Shown here: positions 53,663-61,747 of the stretch, in pieces
How the letters are laid out: the number at the start of each line of letters is the position of its first letter
Numbering within the stretch: the stretch's first letter is position 1
Source of the DNA: Amycolatopsis balhimycina FH 1894
GTDB taxonomy: Bacteria; Actinomycetota; Actinomycetes; Mycobacteriales; Pseudonocardiaceae
Assembly: GCF_000384295.1 (NCBI RefSeq)
Contig: NZ_KB913037.1
Location: 6,511,533 to 6,575,532 of the forward strand
Reading direction: 5' to 3'
Length of the DNA stretch: 64,000 nucleotides
The notes under the pieces: generated by a model
Told to the model about the DNA's origin: nothing
The model's input: only the letters and a program-made list of their open reading frames with translations
The model's database searches: none
Translations under genes and position numbers: made by a program

Positions 53663-54937
53663 CTACGAGCTCGGGCCGGGGCCCTGGTACGTGATCTCCA
53701 CCCGCCTCATCCGGGCCGCCGCCGTTTCGTCGAACCGCCCGCCGGTCATCGCGGTGACCCCGGGCTGGGTGCCGGTGCCGGAGGCGTCGGCCCGCTGGGT
53801 CACCCCGGCCTCGGTGAGCGCGCCGGCGACGGCACGCGCTCGCTGCTCCGCCAGTTCCCGCCGTCCCGCGTCGGTCGACCCCGGTGGGTCGGCCGCGAAG
53901 CCGCGGACGGTGACCGGCGCTTCCGAGCCGCCGGCCGTGATGCTGCCCGCGAGCGACCGCAGCAGGTCGCGGGCCGATTCGGAAAGCACCGCGGAGTCCC
54001 CGGCGAAGCCGAGCGCGGTGTCCGAAACCGTGGTGGTGACCTCGCCGCGCGGGCCGGTCACCGATGTCACCCCTGGCACCGGCACGACCGGCGTCGCCAC
54101 GGTGGCCCGTGACGGCTCGGCCGGGATCCGGCTCTGGTCGACGTCGCACGTCGCCGCGCCGGCCGCCCGGCAGATCGCCTGCCAGTACGCGGCCAGCCGG
54201 TCGCGGGCCGGCGACGGCAGCGGCGGCTGGGCGCCGGCCACCGAACCGAGCCCGGCGAAGAGCACGCGCCAGCCGTCCAGCCGCGGCACTTGCCCGGCGG
54301 CGGCCAGCCGCGCGGCGATGGCGGCGGGGTCGGCCGCCCACCCGACCTGCCGCAGGTCGAACGCGCCACCGGTGCTCAAGCCGCTGCTCTGGACCACGAG
54401 CGTCCCGGCGGGCACGCCGCGGACGGCGTCGGCGATGCCGGCGAGCAGGTCGAGCCCGCTCTTGTGCGCCACGGTGGCGCCGATGGCGTCGACCGCGCTC
54501 GTGACATTCCGGTCGATCAGCGCCGGGCGGGAAAGGCCGTGCTCCAGCGACCCGTCGGCCCGCCGCGGGGTGAGCACGATCGAGCGCTGATCGCCGCCGT
54601 CCGCGGCCGACACCAGCACGACGCTGCTCTTGCCCGAGCCCTGCTGCGAGACGTTCCCGCTGTTCGCGGCGTCGCGCAGCACGGCGCGGACAGTGTCGGT
54701 GACGGTCGGCCGCGGCTCGTTGGCCGTCCCGCTGACGACCACCACCACCCGGTCGCCGCCGGTGGGGCGCACGGCCCGCGTCGGCAGCGCGCAGCCGCTC
54801 ACCCCGAGGCTGATGGCAATCGCTCCGGCAAATGCCGCTCGCCTGACGATGGCGCGTGGGGACGCTGCGCCACGCAGGCCCAGCAGGGTGTTCGATGGCC
54901 GGGCTACTCGCGTCGACCAGAGGTTCAGAGGCTGCAT
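53663..54937 (-). CDS. OmpA-family lipoprotein
   Basis: 424 residues. After about 30 basic residues comes AFAGAIAISLGVSGCALP with lipobox VSGC. Residues 55-290 are an unassigned alpha/beta domain (DRVVVVVSGTANEPRPTVTDTV, IVLTPRRADGSLEH). Residues 310-424 are OmpA-like (ALGFAGDSAVLSESARDLLRSLAG, VTVRGFAADPPGS, RRELAEQRARAVAGALTEAGV), the fold that grips peptidoglycan. ATG 54937 follows GGGAGG by six bases and is preferred over the ATG at 54958. The N-terminal arm before the signal is unusually long. The partner membrane protein follows directly. Confidence 0.84.
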   Translation of the reverse strand: MQPLNLWSTRVARPSNTLLGLRGAASPRAIVRRAAFAGAIAISLGVSGCALPTRAVRPTGGDRVVVVVSGTANEPRPTVTDTVRAVLRDAANSGNVSQQGSGKSSVVLVSAADGGDQRSIVLTPRRADGSLEHGLSRPALIDRNVTSAVDAIGATVAHKSGLDLLAGIADAVRGVPAGTLVVQSSGLSTGGAFDLRQVGWAADPAAIAARLAAAGQVPRLDGWRVLFAGLGSVAGAQPPLPSPARDRLAAYWQAICRAAGAATCDVDQSRIPAEPSRATVATPVVPVPGVTSVTGPRGEVTTTVSDTALGFAGDSAVLSESARDLLRSLAGSITAGGSEAPVTVRGFAADPPGSTDAGRRELAEQRARAVAGALTEAGVTQRADASGTGTQPGVTAMTGGRFDETAAARMRRVEITYQGPGPSS

Positions 54938-54992
54938 GACGACCTCCCGAGGGTCCATGAGCTTCTTCAGGTTGTCATTTGCCCAGTAACGA

Positions 54993-55004
54993 TGTCAATT
55001 GACA
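54993..55004. promoter_or_regulatory. Palindrome in the 305-base divergent gap
   Basis: TGTCAATTGACA is a perfect 12-bp palindrome that includes a TTGACA-like -35 on both strands. It is the only clear signal in the gap between the OmpA-type gene and the PfkB-like gene (54938-55242); the rest shows no gene or repeat I can support. Confidence 0.45.
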
Positions 55005-55242
55005 AAACGATGTCGTCGTCAGGGGTTTCCCTGCTCGACGCCGGGAAGCGCCCGTTCCACGCACACGCGAGACCCGGATGCCGCAGTCAAACGCACCGAA
55101 CGGCCTAACTTCCCGAGGGGCACCGGCGTGCGGGGGCAACAATGGGAGGTCGGCCGTCCGCGTCCGCCGATGCGGTGCCCGCACCTTCGAGCAAGTGCCG
55201 ACCAGGAGAAGGCAAGTGCCGAGCGAAAGGTAGGCTGGGGCG

Positions 55243-56712
55243 ATGGCGAGGTACGACGCCAACGTCGAAGGCGTCCGGAGCGTCTTCCTCAAGCTGAGGA
55301 CGCGCAGCGGGCTCACTGTCGAGCGCCTCGACGCCACCGAGGTCGACGTCCGCCTGGTCGCCGAACTGCCCGCCGTCCGCCGGCACATCCGCGAGACCGG
55401 GGTGTCCGAGGGCGAAGCGATCGTCCACGTGGTGACGGCGGTCGTCGCCGCGCTCGAACCGGCCGACCTGCTGATCGCCGACGCCGCGCTGGCCCTCGGT
55501 GTCCTCCGTGCGCGCGTGGGCGAACGCCCCGAGGTGGAGCGCCTGTACGCGGACGACCTGGGGGAGCGGCGGCGCGCGCTTGCCGAGGGCTGGGGGGCCC
55601 TGCACGCATTGCTCGGCGTCGAGCCCGGCCACCCGTCGCCGACGGTCCGGAGCCTGCGCGGCACGATCGAGGCCCGGACGCTGGGCGTGCTCGCCGAGCG
55701 CTGCGTCGACGACGCCGAGCCTGCCGACGTCGAATCCCGGGGGCAAACCGTGGGTCTCATCGTCGTGGTGGGCAGCGCCGTGACCGACCACGTCGTCGTT
55801 TCCGAGGAGTGGCCCGGTGTCGGCGAGGCCGTCCAGGCGTCGTCCTTCGACGTGCATCCGGGCGGCAAGGGCCTCAACCTCGCCGTGGCCGGGCGCCGCC
55901 TGGGTCTCGACGCGCGGCTCGTCACCGCGATCGGCGGCGACTCCCAGGCCAAGGACCTGCTGCAGTTCATGCGCAAGGAAGGTCTGGCGACCGACCTCGT
56001 CAAGGAGACGCCCGGCGTCGCCAACCCGCGTGCGCTGGTGCTCGTCGGCCAGACCGGGGAAACCCGTTACCTCGGCTGGACGAACGAAACCGAGGTCTCT
56101 CTGTCCAGAGAGGACCTTCGCGCGCCACGGGTGCGGGAGGCGATGGCCGCGGCGGACGCCGTGCTGATCACGCTCGAACCACCGATGGAAACGATCAAAT
56201 GGGCGCTCTCGGTCGCTACCGCGCAACGGGAAAAGCCCTTGGTGCTGCTACAGGCTTCCCCACCTCGTGAAGCCCCGCAGCAGCTCTACCGGCTCCTTCG
56301 CGCAGTGGACTACCTCGTCGGCCGCGAAGGCGAGCTGCGCAGGCTGTTGTCCGATCCGGACGGTCCGCGTACCGTTGACGACCTGGCCCGATCCCTGTTG
56401 TCCTTGGGGGTGGGTGCCGTGTGCGTCATCGAAAGTTTCGGTTGTAAGATCCGATCGAGCGTGATCTCCCAAGACATCGAAGGTCCGCCGGTCCCGCTCG
56501 ACGACGCACCGGGCGTCCGTGAAGCTTTTTCCGCGGCGCTCATCCAAAGACTCATTCAAGAGGGTGCAGGCCGGAGCCGCGAAGAAGCGCTGCGCTGGGC
56601 GATCGCGGCGATGGCGACCAATCCTTCGCTCGACGAGATCGCCGAGTCCATGCCGGGCCGCGACGAGGTCGAGCGCACCCTCGAGACCGACCGAATCCTG
56701 GAGAATCCGTGA
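55243..56712 (+). CDS. PfkB-fold protein with helical N-terminal domain, catalytic Asp lost
   Basis: 489 residues. Residues 1 to about 165 are helical (FLKLRTRSGLTVERLDATEVD, LPAVRRHIRETG) and resemble the N-terminal modules of actinobacterial signalling proteins more than any kinase. Residues 170-480 are a ribokinase/PfkB fold: VVGSAVTDH, PGGKGLNLAVAGRRLG at 207-221 and IGGDSQAKDL. The catalytic GAGD box is GVRE at 424-427, so the base Asp is Glu, and the surrounding DAPGVREAFSAAL otherwise aligns. Kinase activity is doubtful; sugar or nucleoside sensing is an alternative. It overlaps the cyclohydrolase gene by GTGA, so the two act together. Confidence 0.8.
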   Translation: MARYDANVEGVRSVFLKLRTRSGLTVERLDATEVDVRLVAELPAVRRHIRETGVSEGEAIVHVVTAVVAALEPADLLIADAALALGVLRARVGERPEVERLYADDLGERRRALAEGWGALHALLGVEPGHPSPTVRSLRGTIEARTLGVLAERCVDDAEPADVESRGQTVGLIVVVGSAVTDHVVVSEEWPGVGEAVQASSFDVHPGGKGLNLAVAGRRLGLDARLVTAIGGDSQAKDLLQFMRKEGLATDLVKETPGVANPRALVLVGQTGETRYLGWTNETEVSLSREDLRAPRVREAMAAADAVLITLEPPMETIKWALSVATAQREKPLVLLQASPPREAPQQLYRLLRAVDYLVGREGELRRLLSDPDGPRTVDDLARSLLSLGVGAVCVIESFGCKIRSSVISQDIEGPPVPLDDAPGVREAFSAALIQRLIQEGAGRSREEALRWAIAAMATNPSLDEIAESMPGRDEVERTLETDRILENP

Positions 56713-57305
56713 CCGGATCAGTGGTGCACCAGCTGGAGGGCGCCGACGGGGCGTTCCGCGCAGTCGTCCTCGAGGCTGAAGCGGACCTGGCGAACCCACC
56801 GTGCGCGGCGGTGTACGGCGAGCCGTCCGACGGCTGTCCGGTCCGCGTCCATTCCCGTTGCCTCTACGGCGAAGTCTTCGAGTCGACCGATTGCGACTGC
56901 CTGTGGCAGCTGCGCGAGTCCCGTCGCATCATCCGCGAGCACGGCTCCGGCGTGCTGGTCTACCTGGACCAGGAGGGCCGCGGTGCCGGCCTGGTGGCCA
57001 AGGCCAAGGGGCTCCAGCTGTCGCAGAAGGAAGATCTCGACACCTTCGCCAGCTACGCGGCTCTGGGTTACAAGGCCGACACTCGCTCTTATGAGGACGC
57101 TGCCGCCTTGCTGAAGCAGCTCGGTCTCGGAAAAGTCACCCTGCTGACCAACAACCCGGCCAAGGTCTACGCACTCGAAGTGGGTGGCATCGAGGTCGAG
57201 ATGCAGCAGCTGGTCCCGCCGGACCTCACCGACACGGCGTTGAAATACCTGGTCGCGAAGGAAATCCACGGACACGCGATCCTGCCGAACAAGCTGCCTG
57301 CCTGA
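56709..57305 (+). CDS. GTP cyclohydrolase II-like enzyme
   Basis: 198 residues. Zinc ligands Cys51, Cys62 and Cys64 are present (VHSRCLYGEVFESTDCDC), as are DQEGRG at 87-92, Asp124 and Arg126 (ADTRSY; Asp126 and Arg128 in E. coli RibA) and LLTNNPAKV. The residue aligned with E. coli Tyr105 is Leu102. In a Streptomyces homologue a change at this Tyr (to Met) makes an enzyme that stops at the formamidopyrimidine stage, so the product here may differ from standard RibA. No other riboflavin genes are near. It is translationally coupled to the PfkB-like gene. Confidence 0.85.
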   Translation: MTGSVVHQLEGADGAFRAVVLEAEADLANPPCAAVYGEPSDGCPVRVHSRCLYGEVFESTDCDCLWQLRESRRIIREHGSGVLVYLDQEGRGAGLVAKAKGLQLSQKEDLDTFASYAALGYKADTRSYEDAAALLKQLGLGKVTLLTNNPAKVYALEVGGIEVEMQQLVPPDLTDTALKYLVAKEIHGHAILPNKLPA

Positions 57306-57374
57306 GTGCTTCGTGTCGATTTCGGGTGCGCCCGTTCGACGCTCCGATGAACGGCCCCGGACATCGGAGGAGTC

Positions 57375-58130
57375 ATGACGTTGCTCGAAGGCAAGAACGC
57401 GATCGTCTACGGCGCGGCCGGGCGGATCGGCACGGCTGTGGCCACCGCTTTCGCCGAGGAAGGCGCGAGGGTCTTCCTCGCCGGTCGCACGCGCGCCCGG
57501 CTGGACGAACTCGCCGAGCGCATCCGAGCGGCCGGCGGATCGGCCGAGACGGCGCAGGTCGACGCCCTCGACGAGCGCGCGGTCGACGAGCACGCGGACG
57601 CGGTCGCCGCCCGGGGCGGTGTCGACATCTCGTTCAACCTCATCGCCCACGGTGACGTCCAGGGCACGCCGCTGGTCGACATGTCGCTCGCGGACTACGA
57701 ACGGCCGGTCGTGACTGCCGTGCGCACCCAGTTCCTGACCGCCCGCGCGGCGGCCCGGCACATGATCGGAAAACGGTCCGGTGTGATCCTCCTGTTCGGT
57801 GGTGCGGGCGAGCCCGTGCGCGAGTTCGCCGTCGGCGGACTGCAGGTGGCGTTCCACGCGCTCGAGGCGATGCGCCGCCAGCTCGCCGCCGAGCTGGGCC
57901 CGCACGGGATCCGGACGGTGACGCTCCGGACGGGTGGCATCCCCGAGACGCTCCCGGCCGGCTTCCCGGGCCGGGAAGCCATCGAGGACAGCATCACGGG
58001 CAAGACGATGCTCGGCCGCGCGGCCACCCTCGCCGACATCGGTGCGGTCGCGGCGTTCGTCGCGTCCGACCGCGCCCGCACGATGACGGCAGCCACGGTC
58101 AACGTCAGCTGCGGCGCCCTGGTCGACTAG
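57375..58130 (+). CDS. SDR-fold protein with degenerate active site
   Basis: 251 residues of the short-chain dehydrogenase fold: NAIVYGAAGRIGTAVATAFAEEGARVFLAGR (cofactor loop), then ADIGAVAAFVASDRARTMTAATVNVSCG at the end. The normal NNAG is NLIAHG, the catalytic Ser region reads VILLFGGAG, and the Tyr-x-x-x-Lys is GGLQV (VGGLQVAFHALEAM), so Ser, Tyr and Lys are all missing. Catalysis as a classical dehydrogenase is therefore unlikely, though NAD(P) binding may remain. ATG 57375 follows CGGAGGAGTC. Its stop is followed at once by four 16-bp tandem repeats. Confidence 0.82.
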   Translation: MTLLEGKNAIVYGAAGRIGTAVATAFAEEGARVFLAGRTRARLDELAERIRAAGGSAETAQVDALDERAVDEHADAVAARGGVDISFNLIAHGDVQGTPLVDMSLADYERPVVTAVRTQFLTARAAARHMIGKRSGVILLFGGAGEPVREFAVGGLQVAFHALEAMRRQLAAELGPHGIRTVTLRTGGIPETLPAGFPGREAIEDSITGKTMLGRAATLADIGAVAAFVASDRARTMTAATVNVSCGALVD

Positions 58131-58133
58131 CCA

Positions 58134-58197
58134 CAGTTCGACTGGCCAACAGTTCGACTGGCCAACAGTTCGGCTAGCCAACAGTTCGACTGGCCAG
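58134..58197. repeat. Four tandem 16-bp repeats
   Basis: The unit CAGTTCGACTGGCCAA occurs four times head to tail (58134-58149, 58150-58165, 58166-58181, 58182-58197); the third has two changes and the fourth one. Each unit contains the small palindrome CAGTTCGACTG. They begin three bases after the SDR stop, in the gap to the convergent TetR gene, which is otherwise empty. Confidence 0.92.
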
Positions 58198-58288
58198 AGC
58201 GGCGGCGAGCCGGTGCCGCGGGTTCGCCACGCGCCGGCCGGTTCGCCGCCGGGTGACCAGTGCTCCAGGTGTGCCCGTACCGCTCTCG

Positions 58289-58849
58289 TCAGTGCTCCGC
58301 GATCAGCCGCCGGACCGCGTCCACCACCAGCGCCCGCCGCTCTTCGCGGGGGATATTGGTGCGCACGCCGAGTTCCGAGTTCGTCGTCGTCCACGCCGTC
58401 GAGACCGACTGGATCAGCACCAGCAGTTCCATGGGTGTGTAGTGGTCGGACAGTCTCCCTTCCTTCTGGGCGCGCTCCATGTCGAGCAGCCGGATTTCGT
58501 TGGCCAGGACGATCTCGGTGACCCACTTGCCTTCGGGACGTTCCAGCCGGTGCCAGATCGCCAGCCGTAGCGCGTCCGGTCGCTCTTCGTACTGGTCGAA
58601 CAGCTTTCCGGCGTAGCCAGGCAGGTCACCGGTGTCGAGCGGGACGTCTAGGACGAACCGTGCGACCGATTCGCCGAACACCGCGTCGAACAGGTTGTCC
58701 TTGCTGCCGAAGTACGAGTAGATCATCGCCTTGTTGCACCCGGCGGCGGCCGCGATCCGGTCAACGCGGGCGCCTGCGATGCCCCGTTCCGCGAACTCCT
58801 CCGTGGCGGCGGTCAGCAGTCGCCGCTTCGTCTCCGCCGCGTCTCTCAT
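58289..58849 (-). CDS. TetR-family transcriptional regulator
   Basis: 186 residues. N-terminal helix-turn-helix AGARVDRIAAAAGCNKAMIYSYFGSKDNLFDAVFG (about 25-58), then a TetR ligand domain (DALRLAIWHRLERPEGKWVTE). ATG 58849 is the only good start. It is divergent from the SDR gene at 58960, and two copies of an AACCGGTT-centred operator lie between them, so it controls itself and the SDR. Confidence 0.92.
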   Translation of the reverse strand: MRDAAETKRRLLTAATEEFAERGIAGARVDRIAAAAGCNKAMIYSYFGSKDNLFDAVFGESVARFVLDVPLDTGDLPGYAGKLFDQYEERPDALRLAIWHRLERPEGKWVTEIVLANEIRLLDMERAQKEGRLSDHYTPMELLVLIQSVSTAWTTTNSELGVRTNIPREERRALVVDAVRRLIAEH

Positions 58850-58862
58850 GCGACCAGATTAG

Positions 58863-58880
58863 CAACTAACCGGTTGGTTG
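58863..58880. promoter_or_regulatory. TetR operator, near-perfect copy
   Basis: CAACTAACCGGTTGGTTG is an 18-bp palindrome with one broken pair, 13 bases ahead of the TetR ATG. It shares the core AACCGGTTGGTT with the site at 58911. Confidence 0.82.
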
Positions 58881-58910
58881 ACAAACCCGTCCCCGAGGTG
58901 TTTCCTGAGA

Positions 58911-58928
58911 TAACCAACCGGTTGGTTA
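58911..58928. promoter_or_regulatory. TetR operator, perfect copy
   Basis: TAACCAACCGGTTGGTTA is a perfect 18-bp palindrome, 31 bases before the SDR ATG and 48 bases from the other copy. The pair spans the likely divergent promoters. Confidence 0.87.
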
Positions 58929-58959
58929 CCGCCAGCCGGCGAGCCAGGGAGAGGGCATC

Positions 58960-59795
58960 ATGAGCAAGACGTGGCTGATCACCGGCAGTTCCCGCGGGTT
59001 CGGGCGGGAGCTGACGCGGCGGCACTCGAGGACGGCGACCGGGTGGTCGCCACCGCGCGCCGGCCGGAGCAGCTGAAAGACCTGGTGGCCGAATTCGGCG
59101 CCGCGGTTCGCGCGTTCGCGCTGGATGTCACGGATGCCGAGGCCGCGCGTGAGGCGGTCGCGTTCGCGGTGCGCGAGTTCGGCGGCCTCGATGTCGTGGT
59201 CAACAACGCCGGCTACGCGAACAGCGCACCCATCGAGGACATGGCCGAGGAAGACTTCCGGGCACAGGTCGAGGCCAACTTCTTCGGGGTCGTCAACGTC
59301 ACGCGAGCGGCGTTGCCGGTGTTCCGCGAGCAGGGCTCGGGCCACTTCCTGCAGTTCTCGTCGGTCGGCGGCCGGGTCGGCGGGTCGCCGGGCCTCGGCG
59401 CCTACCAGGCGGCGAAGTTCGCCGTGGAGGGCTTCTCCGAGGTGCTCAACGCGGAGGTGAAGCCGTTCGGCGTCAAGGTCACGATCGTCGAACCGGGCGC
59501 GTTCCGCACGGACTGGCAGGGCGCATCGATGGAACGGGCCGCGGTCCGGCCGGAGTACGACGCATCGGTGGGTGAGATGCACCGGCTGCGTGACGCGAGC
59601 GACGGCAAACAGCAGGGTGACCCGGCCCGGGCGGCCCGCATCCTCACCGACCTGGTCCGGCTCGGCAAGCCACCGTTGCGGCTGCTGCTCGGCGCGGACG
59701 CGGTCGAGGCGGTGCAACGGTCGGAACGTGCTCGCGGGGAGGAGGTGGCCGAATGGGCCGAGGTGAGCCGTTCGGCGGCGTTCGCGACGGAGTGA
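58960..59795 (+). pseudogene. Short-chain dehydrogenase gene with a one-base frameshift
   Basis: ATG 58960 (after GGGAGAGG) begins SKTWLITGSSRGFGRELT, the correct cofactor loop, but the frame then runs into nonsense. The rest of the protein (ALEDGDRVVATARRPEQLKDLV, NNAGYAN, SSVGG, YQAAK and a full C-terminus) is in the frame one base back. Adding one base near 59016-59021 (CGGCGG) restores a normal SDR of about 278 residues. It is either a recent mutation or an assembly error. The other frame has only a GTG at 58971 that lacks the cofactor loop. The divergent TetR gene and its two operators are intact. Confidence 0.75.
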
Positions 59796-59894
59796 TCGCG
59801 TCCGGAGGGCGGACACGGCTCCGCGGTCGAAGAGAGGAAAGGGGCGATTGAATTCGAGGTGAACTGAGGTCGCCGTTCGGCGGCTTCGGGCCGG

Positions 59895-60470
59895 TCAGGG
59901 GTGTTGCTGGGACGCTTCGCGCTGTTCGACCACCAAACGCTGGTGCCGGGCCGCGCGGACCCGGTCACCGCAGGTCGTGGAGCACCAGCGGCGTCGTGCG
60001 TGCTCGCGGAGGAAGAACCGGACGCAGCCGTGAGCCTCGCACGGGCGGACCAAGCGGCCGAGGTCGCCGCTGACGACGTCGATCGCGTCGCGAGCCAGGG
60101 ATGCCACGGCTTCGTCGAGGCTGTCCGGGCGGGTGCTGTGCCACTCCCGCAGCGGTCCGGTCTGCCAGGTGAGCTGGGGTGCGGCGGCGTCGGCGCGTGC
60201 GGCCGCGTTCACCGTCGCGACGGCGGTGGTGTCCGGTGGGCGCTCTTCCGCCAGCGCGGCCAGTAGTTCGCGGACTGCGGCGCGGAGGGCGGCCAGGCGG
60301 CTCAGGTCGTCCGGGCCGAGCGTGACTGCCGGGAGGTCGTGCCGGCGCAGCCACTCGGTGGCGTCGCCGGGCTCGGCGAGTTCGTCGACCTCGCCGGTGG
60401 TGCTCAGCCGCCAGGTGTTGACCAATGCCAGCGCGGGCGAGCCGTCCTCGCCGGGTGCCGCAGTGACCAC
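59895..60470 (-). CDS. CGNR zinc-finger (ABATE-domain) regulator
   Basis: 191 residues. N-terminal ABATE domain (GSPALALVNTWRLSTTGEVDEL, then LPAVTLGPDDLSRLAALRAAVRELLAAL) and C-terminal CGNR zinc finger with CEAHGC...RRRWCSTTCGDRVRAARH, giving four cysteines for zinc. The last motif is CGDR rather than CGNR. GTG 60470 is preferred because GGGAGG ends six bases upstream; the frame is open to 60578. It is divergent from the alpha/beta hydrolase and a 28-bp inverted repeat lies between them, so it is likely its regulator. Confidence 0.86.
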   Translation of the reverse strand: MVTAAPGEDGSPALALVNTWRLSTTGEVDELAEPGDATEWLRRHDLPAVTLGPDDLSRLAALRAAVRELLAALAEERPPDTTAVATVNAAARADAAAPQLTWQTGPLREWHSTRPDSLDEAVASLARDAIDVVSGDLGRLVRPCEAHGCVRFFLREHARRRWCSTTCGDRVRAARHQRLVVEQREASQQHP

Positions 60471-60526
60471 GTTCGCCTCCCGAGTCCGTGCCCAGTTTGC
60501 CCAATCCGTTGACAGCTTACCGGATA

Positions 60527-60554
60527 TCATGGATAAATTGATAGATATCCATGA
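60527..60554. promoter_or_regulatory. Inverted repeat upstream of the alpha/beta hydrolase
   Basis: TCATGGATA and TATCCATGA are perfect 9-bp arms around ten bases, 17 bases before the hydrolase ATG. TTGACA at 60510-60515 could be its -35. This is the natural site for the neighbouring CGNR regulator. Confidence 0.62.
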
Positions 60555-60570
60555 GAGACGAGGAGAAGTC

Positions 60571-61425
60571 ATGGTCACCGTGCATCACCGCTACGCCACT
60601 GTCGCCGGGCACCGGCTGTTCTACCGGGAGGCCGGACCCGCCGGGGCGCCCACGATCGTGCTGCTCCACGGGTTTCCGACGAGTTCGCACATGTTCCGGC
60701 ACCTCATCCCGGCACTGGCCGACCGCTACCACGTCGTCGCGCCGGACTACCTGGGCGCGGGCGCGTCCGACGCGCCCTCGGTGGAGGAGTTCGCCTACAC
60801 CTTCGACGCCCTCGCCGAACTCACCCTCGGCCTGCTCGACCAGATCGGCCTCGGCCGGTTCGCGCTCTACATCCAGGACTTCGGTGCGCCGGTGGGCCTG
60901 CGCATCGCGGCCGCGAACCCGGAGCGGGTGACCGCGATCGTCACGCAGAACGGCAACGCCTACGTCGAGGGCCTGGGCGCGGGGCTGCCGCAGAAGCTGG
61001 CCGCCGGCACCCTGACCGGGGACGACCTGCGGGGCATGGTCACCCTCGAAGCCACGAAGGCGCAGTACCTCGACGGCGTGCTCGACCCGTCGCTGGTCAG
61101 CCCGGATGTCTGGATCCACGACCAGGCACTGCTGGACCGGCCCGGCGCGGCGGAGATCCAGATGGCCTTGCTCGCCGACTACCACCACAACGTCGGGCTG
61201 TACCCGAAGTTCCACGAGTACTTCCGGACCGGCCAGGTCCCGCTGCTGGCCGTCTGGGGTGGCAACGACGAGATCTTCGTCGCCGACGGTGCCCGTGCCT
61301 ACGCCCGCGACCTGCCCGACGCCGAGGTCCACCTGCTCGACTCGGGGCACTTCGCGCTGGAGACGCACCTGGACGCCATCGCCGGGTACGTCCGGGGTTT
61401 CCTCGGGCGGGTGATGCCGGACTGA
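60571..61425 (+). CDS. Alpha/beta hydrolase, epoxide hydrolase/haloalkane dehalogenase type
   Basis: 284 residues. Oxyanion strand LLHGFPTSS, nucleophile elbow LYIQDFGAPVG with Asp103 as nucleophile, acid in VWGGNDEIF and base His in DSGHFALETH. An Asp nucleophile places it with epoxide hydrolases and dehalogenases, not esterases. The cap domain is about 130-215. ATG 60571 follows GAGGAGAAG. It is the target of the divergent CGNR regulator. The natural substrate cannot be read from sequence. Confidence 0.89.
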   Translation: MVTVHHRYATVAGHRLFYREAGPAGAPTIVLLHGFPTSSHMFRHLIPALADRYHVVAPDYLGAGASDAPSVEEFAYTFDALAELTLGLLDQIGLGRFALYIQDFGAPVGLRIAAANPERVTAIVTQNGNAYVEGLGAGLPQKLAAGTLTGDDLRGMVTLEATKAQYLDGVLDPSLVSPDVWIHDQALLDRPGAAEIQMALLADYHHNVGLYPKFHEYFRTGQVPLLAVWGGNDEIFVADGARAYARDLPDAEVHLLDSGHFALETHLDAIAGYVRGFLGRVMPD

Positions 61426-61747
61426 ACTTCTTCTCCCTCAACGGGTTCGCGCCTCTGCCCGGTGAGCGGGAAGCCGGGCCGGTGCCGGTTGACCGGCCGG
61501 ACGTTCCGCTCGTAGGGTTTTCCCGAGATCGCCCTGGCTCCAGGTCGGTCCCGGACCCGGAGAACCCCGCGTCGTCGTCAGGCATCCGCCTCTGCCTGTG
61601 CCGACGGGCCGTTCACCGACGGGCCCGGGCGAGCGCAGAGTAGAGCGCACAGCGGACGGGAGCCGCGGCGGCAGTGTTCCGCGGAGGCGAGTCGCGGCGT
61701 GTCGTGTCGCGCTGTCGATCCTCCGCACCGGCTGCGTGGAGGACGGG
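61426..61747. other. 322-base gap without a recognisable gene
   Basis: Between the alpha/beta hydrolase stop and the secreted dehydrogenase-like gene. I see no supported open frame, hairpin or operator, only GC-rich sequence with CCGACGGGCC twice. The promoter of the downstream gene should lie here. Confidence 0.5.
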
